From a virus: a stretch of DNA of 64,000 bases. The notes beneath the pieces are model-generated. The model was not told the origin of the DNA. It made no database searches and was given only the letters and a program-made list of their open reading frames with translations. The translations under genes and the position numbers were made by a program. Below, in pieces: positions 32,975-40,421 of the stretch. The stretch spans positions 1 through 64,000 of the IMG/VR virus record IMGVR_UViG_3300021375_000025; one strand, written 5' to 3'. The first letter of the stretch is position 1; each line of letters begins with the position of its first letter.

Positions 32975-33708
32975 TGAGTTTACAACAATACGATTTAAAA
33001 GACTTAGTAGACAACATCTTAGAAATTGATGGGTACAAAAGTAAAATGGGCGCAGACAAAGATATTGTTACTGTTGCATTTGCTACTAAGACTAAAGAAT
33101 CAGCAGACGATCTAGCTAGTTTCATAGAACGTGGTTATACATTTGTACTAGATGCAGATGCTACATCAGGCGAACAAGCAGACGGTACGTATAAAGTGTT
33201 TGTTGAAATTGAAAGAGACGAAGCTGTTGGTGAACAGATTATGGAACTTGCTAATGGTTTAGAAAATCTAACTGGAATGGGCGACATTAAGTTTCGCTAC
33301 TACAAAGAATTTCGCAGCAAACCTCTAACACTTGAAGAACTCGAAAGCACAATTCCTCTTGAAGCAGACTTATACGGCGTAGACAATGATATACTTAATG
33401 ACTTATCAGAGTCAATGAACAATTACACAAACTTTTTTAACAAGAGTATGGTAGAAAATGTAACGATGTGGAGTGATATGCTTACTATTAAAAAAGCATG
33501 GGCAGATCCAGTTGCATTTAAATTTGTAGACTTTGGCCCTACACAAACAACACTTGATTCCATTGCTGAATCATTTAACCCAAACGATTTTTCTGAAATA
33601 ATTTTCCTTTCTAAGTACATTGGCGACTACAACATTACTAAATATGGCAGTAAGCTAACGTTTGAAAACAATGGTCAAACACTTGTACTTGAACGCATTA
33701 TATTATAA
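32974..33708 (+). CDS. Conserved late protein (244 aa)
   Basis: Coupled to the preceding gene by TAATG. Mixed alpha/beta with a middle acidic region (LEELESTIPLEADLYGVDND) and a segment FNKSMVENVTMWSDMLTIKK. The end SKLTFENNGQTLVLERIIL is beta-rich. No catalytic motif seen. Position between a late box and the endolysin suggests a late structural protein. Confidence 0.65.
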   Translation: MSLQQYDLKDLVDNILEIDGYKSKMGADKDIVTVAFATKTKESADDLASFIERGYTFVLDADATSGEQADGTYKVFVEIERDEAVGEQIMELANGLENLTGMGDIKFRYYKEFRSKPLTLEELESTIPLEADLYGVDNDILNDLSESMNNYTNFFNKSMVENVTMWSDMLTIKKAWADPVAFKFVDFGPTQTTLDSIAESFNPNDFSEIIFLSKYIGDYNITKYGSKLTFENNGQTLVLERIIL

Positions 33709-33718
33709 AGGATAGAAA

Positions 33719-34567
33719 ATGGCAGCTGAAGATTTTGAATTTGAATTCACCGAAGAAATGGTGATTGAAATGCTTCGTGGAAACGAAGAAGCAGAAGATT
33801 GGTACGATGCAATGTGTGAAATTCTTCCACTATGGGAAATGGACACACCTGAGCGTGTAGCAATGTTTATCGCACAATGTGGACACGAATCAAACAACTT
33901 TAAAGTACTATCAGAGAACTTAAACTACAGTGCTAAAGCACTCGATAGCTTGTTTTCAAAATACTTTTCTAAAGTAGGTAGAGATGCACAAGAATATCAC
34001 AGACAACCTCGCAAAATTGCAAATGTTATTTACGCAAATCGTATGGACAACGGCGACACAGAAAGCGGTGATGGCTGGACTTTCCGCGGAGGCGGCATAC
34101 TTCAACTTACTGGACGTTACAACTACACCAAGTTCGCAGAAGAAATGGAAATGTCACCAGAAGAAGCAGTAGAATATGTACGCACTAAAAAAGGCGCACT
34201 AGACTCAGCTTGTTGGTTCTGGGATACAAACAATCTAAATAAGTATGCAGATGCATGTGACGTTAAAGGTGCTACAAAGCGCATTAACGGTGGTTACATT
34301 GGTCTCGAGGATCGTGAAAAGCACTACAAACACGCTATGGAGATACTTGGTGGTGATTGGGAACCAGCAGCAATTGTATACGAAACAGTACGTGTAGGTT
34401 CACGTGGACCAACTGTAATGGCTGTACAAGAAGAATTAGAAATCGGTGCAGACGGCGTCTTTGGTAAAGGCACAGAAGCACACGTAAAGGCTTGGCAGGA
34501 AGAAAACGGACTAACACCGGACGGTATTATGGGACCTGCAAGTCTAAAACTTATGTTTGAGGGCTAA
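33719..34567 (+). CDS. Endolysin: GH19-type muramidase/chitinase-like domain plus peptidoglycan-binding domain
   Basis: A 282-aa lysis enzyme. Residues 20-210 form a GH19-like domain: catalytic Glu E57 in FIAQCGHESNNFKVLSENLN, then GDGWTFRGGGILQLTGRYNY (second conserved block) and ACWFWDTNNLNKYAD. Residues about 225-282 are a PG_binding_1 domain (VGSRGPTVMAVQEEL, IGADGVFGKGT, NGLTPDGIMGPASL). It has no signal peptide, so it needs a holin. It is followed by spanin genes and membrane proteins that complete a lysis cassette. Confidence 0.92.
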   Translation: MAAEDFEFEFTEEMVIEMLRGNEEAEDWYDAMCEILPLWEMDTPERVAMFIAQCGHESNNFKVLSENLNYSAKALDSLFSKYFSKVGRDAQEYHRQPRKIANVIYANRMDNGDTESGDGWTFRGGGILQLTGRYNYTKFAEEMEMSPEEAVEYVRTKKGALDSACWFWDTNNLNKYADACDVKGATKRINGGYIGLEDREKHYKHAMEILGGDWEPAAIVYETVRVGSRGPTVMAVQEELEIGADGVFGKGTEAHVKAWQEENGLTPDGIMGPASLKLMFEG

Positions 34568-34570
34568 ATT

Positions 34571-35074
34571 ATGAAACTGTCAGGAATACTTTTAATTGTT
34601 ATTATGACAATGGGCGGCATTGGATACTGGTATTACACAGATACACAGAAGACTATTGCTGTACTTACAGAAAACAATGCTAAATTAGAAATGGCAGTAG
34701 CTACAAACGAAGAAACAATAGCAACGATGGCAGCGGATTTTGCTGCTGCCAACGCTGAACTAAAAAGAGTCAATGACGAATTTAATGCTATTCGTCAACA
34801 GAATAATAGACTAGCAAGTAAACTTGCAGATTTTGATCTAGCATTACTGGCAGCAAGTAAACCAGAATCCATTGAACGTGCAGTTAATAGAGGAACTGCA
34901 AATGCAAGTAGATGTTTCGAATTACTATCAAATGCTCCACTAACAGAGGAAGAACGAAATGCACAAAATGGCGAATCTTTTAACAAAGAGTGTCCTTGGC
35001 TTTACGATAATTATAGGGCTCGCGGCTTGCTCAACGACCCCGCAGCAAATACAAGTAACGTCGAAGCCAATTGA
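34571..35074 (+). CDS. Inner-membrane spanin (Rz-like)
   Basis: A 167-aa protein with an N-terminal membrane anchor (LSGILLIVIMTMGGIGYWYY) and a long periplasmic coiled coil (about residues 30-95, with TENNAKLEMAVATNEE and FNAIRQQNNRLASKLADF). The C-terminal part (NASRCFELLSNAPLTEEERN) is typical of Rz-type i-spanins. With an outer-membrane lipoprotein partner it fuses the two membranes of a Gram-negative host at the end of lysis. The partner gene at 34959 starts inside it in another frame, the classic Rz/Rz1 layout. Confidence 0.85.
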   Translation: MKLSGILLIVIMTMGGIGYWYYTDTQKTIAVLTENNAKLEMAVATNEETIATMAADFAAANAELKRVNDEFNAIRQQNNRLASKLADFDLALLAASKPESIERAVNRGTANASRCFELLSNAPLTEEERNAQNGESFNKECPWLYDNYRARGLLNDPAANTSNVEAN

Positions 35075-35423
35075 TAAACCTGAACTAGTATTGCCAAATG
35101 TTGACCAAGTCAACATGCGCCGTATTGAATGGGTAATTATCAACGAAGAAAACATGGACGAAAAGATTGCTGAACTTACAGCAGGCGGCGCACCTCTAGC
35201 CATATTTGCACTAACAGCACAAGGCTATGAGAACTTAGGCTTAAACTTCTCAGACATTCGTGCGCTGGTACAACAGCAACAACAGATTATTCTTGCGTAT
35301 GACAACTACTACAAAGCATCTACAAAGGCGTTAGAAGACGCAGAGCTACAAAGACAAGCTCAAGAAGAAGCGGCAGCTGTAGAAGCTGCTAAGAACGGCT
35401 TAGACCTAAATCCTTTTGATTAA
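34959..35423 (+). CDS. Outer-membrane spanin lipoprotein (Rz1-like)
   Basis: A 154-aa lipoprotein. Signal peptide MHKMANLLTKSVLGFTII then IGLAAC, with lipobox LAAC and C24 as the lipidated residue. ATG 34959 is chosen because AGAGGA lies 8 bases upstream; ATG 34968 is possible. After the signal the chain has PQQIQVTSKPIDKPELVLP and a long Gln/Ala-rich helix (ALVQQQQQIILAYDNYY). It is longer than lambda Rz1 (60 aa) and overlaps the Rz-like gene by 116 bp. Together they imply a Gram-negative host. Confidence 0.85.
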   Translation: MHKMANLLTKSVLGFTIIIGLAACSTTPQQIQVTSKPIDKPELVLPNVDQVNMRRIEWVIINEENMDEKIAELTAGGAPLAIFALTAQGYENLGLNFSDIRALVQQQQQIILAYDNYYKASTKALEDAELQRQAQEEAAAVEAAKNGLDLNPFD

Positions 35424-35425
35424 AC

Positions 35426-35433
35426 GATAAATA
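35426..35433 (+). promoter_or_regulatory. T4-type late promoter box GATAAATA overlapping a hairpin
   Basis: GATAAATA shares its last three bases with the 5' base of the hairpin at 35431-35465. Start point expected near 35439, inside the left arm, so promoter-derived RNA cannot form the full stem. Confidence 0.7.
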
Positions 35434-35465
35434 TTCATAGTAAAGAGAGGGTTTACTATGGATAT
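35431..35465 (+). promoter_or_regulatory. Hairpin burying the start codon of the holin candidate
   Basis: Left arm 35431-35444 (ATATTCATAGTAAA) pairs with right arm 35452-35465 (TTTACTATGGATAT) in 14 pairs, one of them G-U, around the loop GAGAGGG. The loop is the ribosome site and the ATG (35458-35460) is inside the stem. Read-through RNA would be silenced; RNA from the late box lacks most of the left arm. Confidence 0.85.
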
Positions 35466-35733
35466 GATTTATCGCATGTTCGGCGATACGCTGTGGATAT
35501 ACACAGCAATCGGCGGATCATTGCTGGGGGCAGCATTTTTAGCATGGTTTAGAAATACACATGCAGCACTTTACCTAATGTCAAAATTTGATGCACTACT
35601 AGATGGTTTAGTAGATCGTTTTGGTTGGGACTTCCTGCAAGACGATCCAGAGGCTTGGCGTAAAAGATATCCTAAAGTAACTAAAAAAGTAGACGAGTTA
35701 GAAGCTCGTATTAAGAAACTAGAGGGAAAATAA
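35458..35733 (+). CDS. Membrane protein with coiled-coil tail, holin candidate (91 aa)
   Basis: N-terminal region MDMIYRMFGDTLWIYTAIGG followed by SLLGAAFLAWF gives one clear membrane segment (about residues 12-31). A polar stretch follows (FDALLDGLVDRFGWDFLQDD) and a C-terminal coiled coil (VTKKVDELEARIKKLEG). It sits just after endolysin and spanins, where a holin or antiholin is expected, and its translation start is hidden in a 14-bp hairpin behind a late promoter. I infer a holin-class role from topology and position; no family motif proves it. Confidence 0.65.
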   Translation: MDMIYRMFGDTLWIYTAIGGSLLGAAFLAWFRNTHAALYLMSKFDALLDGLVDRFGWDFLQDDPEAWRKRYPKVTKKVDELEARIKKLEGK

Positions 35734-35734
35734 T

Positions 35735-36178
35735 ATGCCACGTAAAAAACCAGAAGAACTAAAAAGTAAAGCTCCAGCAGCAGAACCAGTAGTAGAACCA
35801 GTAGCTGCGCCTGTTGCACAGCCTGAAATTTCGTATGAAAGACCTGCGGGCACAATGACTATCGATAGTGGTGCAATCGGCGGCGCTGATATGAACGGTG
35901 ATGGACACATTTCCAAAGAAGAAATGGAGATGCACTTAGAGTTCAAAAGAAAAGAACTAGAAGATCAAGATGCTATGCGTGACGCACAGCGTAACATGAC
36001 TTGGTTTGCACTATTTGGACTATTACTATATCCATTTGCAGTAGTTGGTGCAAGTTTTGTAGGACTGTCGGAGGCAGCAAAAGTATTAGGATCAATGGCG
36101 CCAACATATTTTGTTGCCGTTGCTGGTATTGTTGCAGCATTCTTTGGTGCACAAGCATACAAAGGCAAAGGCAAGTAA
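35735..36178 (+). CDS. Membrane protein with EF-hand motif (147 aa)
   Basis: Domains in order: Pro/Ala/Glu/Val-rich N-terminus (residues 1-40, probably disordered), an EF-hand calcium loop at D52-M-N54-G-D56-G-H-I-S-K-E-E63, a charged helix (EMEMHLEFKRKELEDQDAM), then two hydrophobic segments (WFALFGLLLYPFAVVGASFV at about 89-108; YFVAVAGIVAAFFGAQAY at about 125-142) and a basic end KGKGK. The two-pass C-terminal hairpin is holin-like. It starts 1 bp after the preceding stop. A calcium-responsive membrane protein is plausible but unproven. Confidence 0.75.
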   Translation: MPRKKPEELKSKAPAAEPVVEPVAAPVAQPEISYERPAGTMTIDSGAIGGADMNGDGHISKEEMEMHLEFKRKELEDQDAMRDAQRNMTWFALFGLLLYPFAVVGASFVGLSEAAKVLGSMAPTYFVAVAGIVAAFFGAQAYKGKGK

Positions 36179-36197
36179 CTAATCATTACTAACAAAA

Positions 36198-36238
36198 TGT
36201 AATAGTCCATACGATAAGTAAATGTATGGACTATTATA
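36198..36238 (+). promoter_or_regulatory. Hairpin burying the dnaJ start codon, possible RNA thermometer
   Basis: Core arms AATAGTCCATAC (36201-36212) and GTATGGACTATT (36224-36235) pair perfectly (12 bp); T36200-A36236, G36199-U36237 and T36198-A36238 extend this to 15. The ATG of dnaJ (36226-36228) lies in the right arm. The 11-base loop contains GATAAGTA (36213-36220), a one-base variant of the late promoter box. Confidence 0.85.
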
Positions 36239-37035
36239 ATATCTTAGGTGTTCCGAGAACAGCCACTCCAGAAGAGATTAAAAAAGCTTATCGCAAACTT
36301 GCGATGGCTAATCATCCTGATCGTACAGGCGGCGATGATGCTAAATTCAAACAAATAAGCGAAGCATACGAAATCCTAAGCAATAGCGATAAGCGTAATG
36401 CATACGATAATCCACAGCCTAATTTTAATCAACAAAGACAACGTAATCCGTTTAGTGGATCACCATTTGAACATATGTTCGGACAAGGTTTTTCTCAACA
36501 ACATCAGACTCCGCGTAATAGAGATATAAGTGTTCACGCTGATATATCCTTATCTGATGTTTTAACTGGTAAAAATTTAATAATACAATATCATCTTAGT
36601 AGTGGAAAATTAGAAACTGTAACTGTTGACGTTCCTGCTGGAGCTAAACACGGTGATACAATACAATACGAAGGACTAGGAGATGTAGGACATTCGAGAT
36701 ATCCTAGAGGTAATTTACATGTAAGAATTAGAATTAAAAAAAGCCGCATTTGGCAAAGAGAACAAGACAATTTATTCATAAAAAAAACAGTAAATATATT
36801 TGACTTATTGCTAGGATGTGTTATAATAATTACAACATTAGATGAAAAGAGACTGGAAATAAAAATTCCACAAGGCACAAGTCCAGGCGCAAAATTTAGT
36901 ATACCAAATTATGGATTTCCTAATATCCAATCTAGAAAAAGAGGTACGTTGTACGTAGAAATCCAGGCAGAAATGCCAAAAATAACAGATGTTGATGTAT
37001 TAAATAAGATACATCAAATAAAAAACGAAATATAA
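36226..37035 (+). CDS. dnaJ: DnaJ-like co-chaperone (CbpA type, no zinc finger)
   Basis: A 269-aa J-protein. J-domain at residues 1-65: [20 protein letters not shown], the HPD triad H30-P31-D32 that activates DnaK ATPase, and [18 protein letters not shown] short Gly/Phe/Asn region (70-95) follows, then the DnaJ C-terminal substrate-binding domains ([53 protein letters not shown]). The cysteine-rich zinc domain is absent. It would direct host DnaK to phage proteins. It lacks a clear Shine-Dalgarno site, and its ATG is in a 15-bp hairpin. An extended -10 promoter for clpA lies inside it. Confidence 0.93.
   Translation: MDYYNILGVPRTATPEEIKKAYRKLAMANHPDRTGGDDAKFKQISEAYEILSNSDKRNAYDNPQPNFNQQRQRNPFSGSPFEHMFGQGFSQQHQTPRNRDISVHADISLSDVLTGKNLIIQYHLSSGKLETVTVDVPAGAKHGDTIQYEGLGDVGHSRYPRGNLHVRIRIKKSRIWQREQDNLFIKKTVNIFDLLLGCVIIITTLDEKRLEIKIPQGTSPGAKFSIPNYGFPNIQSRKRGTLYVEIQAEMPKITDVDVLNKIHQIKNEI
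36800..36827 (+). promoter_or_regulatory. Sigma70-type promoter with extended -10 inside dnaJ
   Basis: TTGACT (36800-36805), 16-bp spacer, TATAAT (36822-36827) preceded by TGT; the nine bases TGTTATAAT match those of the perfect promoter at 891-919. It would give a transcript starting near 36834, about 220 bases before clpA. Confidence 0.6.
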
Positions 37036-37055
37036 TAAGAGGACTATAAAATACT

Positions 37056-39305
37056 ATGGTAGAACCTAGCAAAGAACTACAACTTGTTTTTGACAAATCA
37101 ATCAAAGATGCACAGAAATTACAACACGAATATGTAACTCTTGAACACTTGTTATATGCAATGTTTTGTGAAGAAAATTTTGTCAACGTTCTCACAATGT
37201 TTGGAGCAGACATTGATTATATCAAAGCAAATCTTGAGCATCATCTTAAGACGCAGTGTGATGATATAAAAACAGAAGAGACTAAATTTAAACCTAAAAA
37301 AACACAGACTGTTGAACGTGTACTAAACCGTGCTTTTACACAAGTACTTTTTGCAGGGCGGCAACACATTGAATTAACAGATGTGCTTGTAAGTATCCTT
37401 AATGAAAAGAAAAGTATTAGTTCATATTATCTAGAAAAAGGCGGCGTAGATAAAACTAAGTTTTCTGATTTTATTAATAATGAGCTAGAAGACGGACCGG
37501 TTGAGGAAGAAGAAATGTCAAGCGAGGCACGTAGAGCATTACGTGCATTTACTACTAACTTAAATGATCAAGTCAAGCGAGGTAAAGTAGATCCTATTAT
37601 CGGGAGAGCCGAAGAACTAGAAAGTCTTGCACTTGCATTAGGTCGTCGTTCAAAGAACAATGTGCTAATGGTAGGTGATCCAGGTGTTGGTAAGACTGCT
37701 ATTGCAGAAGGTCTTGCATTTAAAATTGAACAAAACGATGTACCCGAATTTTTGCAAGAGTATAAAGTATATAATTTAGATATCGGTGCTATGCTTGCTG
37801 GGTCAAAGTATCGCGGAGACTTTGAAGAACGCTTTAAACTAGTGCTACAAGCACTTACAAAGCAAGGCAAAACAATTATGTTTATCGACGAAGCACACAT
37901 GATGCAAGGCGCAGGTGCAGCAGGCGGCAATAGTTCTAACGATCTTGCTAACATGCTTAAACCTGCACTTACCAAAGGTGATTTAAAAGTTGTTGCATCA
38001 ACTACTTGGGAAGAATATCGCAAGAGTTTTGAAAAAGACCGTGCATTGATGCGCAGATTTCAGCGTGTAGTTGTTAGTGAACCTACTCCAGAAGTTACTA
38101 AAGACATCCTACGTGGTATTAAGAAATACTACGAAGATTATCATAATACTGAAATTACCGAAGAAGCTATTGCTGCTGCTGTAAAATTAAGCGTTAAATA
38201 CCAGTCAGATAAAAAATTACCTGATAAAGCAATCGATTTGATTGACGTTGCTTGTGCTAGATTTAAACTTAATGACAATCACGAAGGTGACATGATTGTA
38301 GGCGAAGCAGAAATTCAATTCGAACTTGCTAAAATGATTAATCTACCAGCTGAACAAGTAGCTGAAAAAGAAACAAGCAATCTTGCAAATCTTCAAGATA
38401 ATATCAAGAAAGTTGTTTATGGTCAAGATACTGCTATTGAAAGTATTGTAGACAAGATTCTTGTTAGTCAAGCAGGACTTAAACCAGATGATAAACCAGT
38501 AGGTGCATTTGTGTTTATGGGACCAACTGGTACTGGTAAAACTGAAACAGCTAAGGCACTTGCTAATCAACTTGGTGTAAAACTCGTACGTATTGATATG
38601 AGCGAATACATGGAAAAGCATAGTGTGAGTAAGCTAATTGGTAGCCCTCCGGGGTATGTAGGTCACGAAGATAACGCAGGTATCTTGATTAATAAACTGC
38701 AAGAATCGCCTAACTGTGTACTATTGCTCGACGAGATTGAAAAAGCACACCCTGATGTTAGTCAGATCTTGTTGCAGATTATGGACAATGGTAAAATCAC
38801 AGGTTCGAATGGTAAAGAAGCAGATGCACGTAACTGTACACTAATCCTTACAACTAACCTAGGTGCTAAGGATGCTGAAAAGAATACTATTGGCTTTGGC
38901 GGTGATGATACAGAGCATGTCTACGAAGACAAAGCTCTTAAGAAATTCTTTAGTCCAGAGTTCCGCAACAGACTTGATGGTGTAATTACATTTGCAAGCC
39001 TAGGTAAGCCTGTGATGATGAAAATTGTTGGTAAGTTCTTGCTCGACCTTAAAAATATGGTCAAAGACAAAGGCATCACAATTACTGTTAGTGACGATGC
39101 ACTTGATCATCTTGTAGACAAAGGATTTGATCCTAAAATGGGAGCAAGACCATTGCAGCGTGTAATTGATAGAGATATCAAACGTCCACTGTCTAAGCAA
39201 ATTTTGTTCGGAGATCTAAAAAACGGCGGCACAGTTAATATTGATTTTAAAGACGATGAATTAGTTTTAAATTGTGTTAATGAGACGGCAGTTGAAACAT
39301 TTTGA
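37056..39305 (+). CDS. clpA: ClpA-type AAA+ unfoldase with two ATPase modules
   Basis: A 749-aa ClpA. N-terminal Clp_N repeats (KDAQKLQHEYVTLEHLLYAM), D1 Walker A GDPGVGKTAIAEG (about residue 207) and Walker B MFIDEAH, D2 Walker A GPTGTGKTETAKA (about 488) with LLLDEIEKAHPDV and the sensor region RPLQRVIDRDIKRPL. The D2 loop before FFSPEFRNRLD has I-G-F (about 611-613), the tripeptide that docks ClpA/ClpX to ClpP. It has no long middle coiled coil, so it is ClpA and not ClpB. No ClpP is seen here, so it would have to use host ClpP. Confidence 0.93.
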   Translation: MVEPSKELQLVFDKSIKDAQKLQHEYVTLEHLLYAMFCEENFVNVLTMFGADIDYIKANLEHHLKTQCDDIKTEETKFKPKKTQTVERVLNRAFTQVLFAGRQHIELTDVLVSILNEKKSISSYYLEKGGVDKTKFSDFINNELEDGPVEEEEMSSEARRALRAFTTNLNDQVKRGKVDPIIGRAEELESLALALGRRSKNNVLMVGDPGVGKTAIAEGLAFKIEQNDVPEFLQEYKVYNLDIGAMLAGSKYRGDFEERFKLVLQALTKQGKTIMFIDEAHMMQGAGAAGGNSSNDLANMLKPALTKGDLKVVASTTWEEYRKSFEKDRALMRRFQRVVVSEPTPEVTKDILRGIKKYYEDYHNTEITEEAIAAAVKLSVKYQSDKKLPDKAIDLIDVACARFKLNDNHEGDMIVGEAEIQFELAKMINLPAEQVAEKETSNLANLQDNIKKVVYGQDTAIESIVDKILVSQAGLKPDDKPVGAFVFMGPTGTGKTETAKALANQLGVKLVRIDMSEYMEKHSVSKLIGSPPGYVGHEDNAGILINKLQESPNCVLLLDEIEKAHPDVSQILLQIMDNGKITGSNGKEADARNCTLILTTNLGAKDAEKNTIGFGGDDTEHVYEDKALKKFFSPEFRNRLDGVITFASLGKPVMMKIVGKFLLDLKNMVKDKGITITVSDDALDHLVDKGFDPKMGARPLQRVIDRDIKRPLSKQILFGDLKNGGTVNIDFKDDELVLNCVNETAVETF

Positions 39306-39984
39306 ATCAACTAAGTTGTTCTATTCGGAATACCTTTATAAATTGGTATTCCGAAATGAACTTAATGTTATCTTTCGAAATGAGCTTCAGAAAAAAGAAA
39401 AGTTAAGTTATGCAAGAAGCCAACTAGATTCACTAACCGAACAGTATCGAAATAATGATCCTTTGTATAAAAAGGCATGGCGAACAGATGTTTCTGTTGA
39501 TATAAATGATTATTTTGATGCAATGGCAGTTTACAATACTTTAAAGAAGACTGATGAATATAAAATAAGAATAGATCTATATTCAACAATTACGTTGTTT
39601 AGTAATAATAAAGATTTTTTGCTAGAGTTAGGTAATAAACTAAAGACAGATTCGGCTGAATTTCATCAACCTAATCCTGATTATATAGATATTTTAAAAT
39701 CTAACGCTAAAATACAAATTGTAGACGTTCCTCCAAAATTACCTATAAAAGTCTGGTTTAATAGTAATCGAATTAATACCGATTTTGCAAATTGGTTACG
39801 AGCAAACAATGATAAGTGTAAAATAGGTACAATTGCATTAGAAAGTTTAGAAAACTATGGCTACTTAAATGGATTATATATCTATTTAAGAGACGAAAAG
39901 GTTTTAAATCTTGTAACATTACTTGCAGGCGCAAGTATTCGTAGTGTAGAGAAATTGGTATACAAAGACGATATTGATAAATAG
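39280..39984 (+). CDS. Conserved phage protein of unknown function (234 aa)
   Basis: Start ATG 39280 (MRRQLKHFESTKLFYSEYLY) overlaps the clpA end by 26 bp; a GTG at 39274 is possible and no ribosome site is visible. The N-terminal block KHFESTKLFYSEYLYKLVFR resembles hypothetical proteins of marine T4-type phages. The middle contains SLENYGYLNGLYIYLRDEKV. An 11-bp inverted repeat is embedded in its first codons. Possibly a replication or regulatory protein; not assignable from sequence. Confidence 0.6.
   Translation: MRRQLKHFESTKLFYSEYLYKLVFRNELNVIFRNELQKKEKLSYARSQLDSLTEQYRNNDPLYKKAWRTDVSVDINDYFDAMAVYNTLKKTDEYKIRIDLYSTITLFSNNKDFLLELGNKLKTDSAEFHQPNPDYIDILKSNAKIQIVDVPPKLPIKVWFNSNRINTDFANWLRANNDKCKIGTIALESLENYGYLNGLYIYLRDEKVLNLVTLLAGASIRSVEKLVYKDDIDK
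39324..39355 (+). other. 11-bp inverted repeat at the clpA end
   Basis: TTCGGAATACC (39324-39334) and GGTATTCCGAA (39345-39355) pair perfectly around a 10-base loop, 19 bases after the clpA stop and inside the next gene (codons for SEYLYKLVFR). No U-run follows, so it is more likely an RNA-stability or translation-control hairpin than a terminator, or a coding coincidence. Confidence 0.6.
39976..39983 (+). promoter_or_regulatory. T4-type late promoter box GATAAATA
   Basis: Overlaps the stop of the 234-aa gene, only 6 bases before ATG 39989. Transcription starting about 6 bases after the box would give a near-leaderless RNA. It opens the second structural block. Confidence 0.5.
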
Positions 39985-39988
39985 TTAT

Positions 39989-40411
39989 ATGTCCAATAAT
40001 AGCACAATACTTATACCGCAAACTACATATACAGGTCCAGGATCTCAAACTTTGAATGGTGAAAAATTCAAAGGCGACGGTTATTATGGACGTACAGACG
40101 GTCTGCATACTGTGCAAATAAACACTACTGGCTTTACCGGCGCTGTTTCTTTTCAAGGTACACTAGAAATAGATCCAGGTGAACAAGACTGGTCTACTAT
40201 TTTTATCAATGATGTTAATTCTAATACACTGGGATCTGTAGATACAACTGGAGCAGTTGTTCAGTCGGCAGGAACAACTATATCTGCATTAGATTTAACT
40301 AATAATACTGGAAGTCTTAACTATAATTTTACAGGTAACTATGTTTGGGTTAGAGCGAGAATTACTGATTGGACGCAAGGTATTGTAAACAGTATATATA
40401 TGAATAACTAA
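39989..40411 (+). CDS. Small beta-rich virion protein (140 aa)
   Basis: Start ATG 39989 (MSNNSTILIPQTTYTG) is preferred over an in-frame ATG at 39974 inside the upstream gene. The chain is beta-sandwich-like (TVQINTTGFTGAVSFQGTLE, IDPGEQDWSTIFIND, YVWVRARITDW). Similar small proteins lie next to fibre genes in marine myoviruses. A late box overlaps its leader. Probably a virion decoration or fibre-base protein. Confidence 0.65.
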   Translation: MSNNSTILIPQTTYTGPGSQTLNGEKFKGDGYYGRTDGLHTVQINTTGFTGAVSFQGTLEIDPGEQDWSTIFINDVNSNTLGSVDTTGAVVQSAGTTISALDLTNNTGSLNYNFTGNYVWVRARITDWTQGIVNSIYMNN

Positions 40412-40421
40412 GGATGAGGGC

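Noticed and set aside
39974-39988. Alternative start for the 140-aa virion protein inside the upstream gene
   Set aside because: It adds five residues (MINSY) and lies upstream of the expected late transcript start; ATG 39989 is the simpler start.
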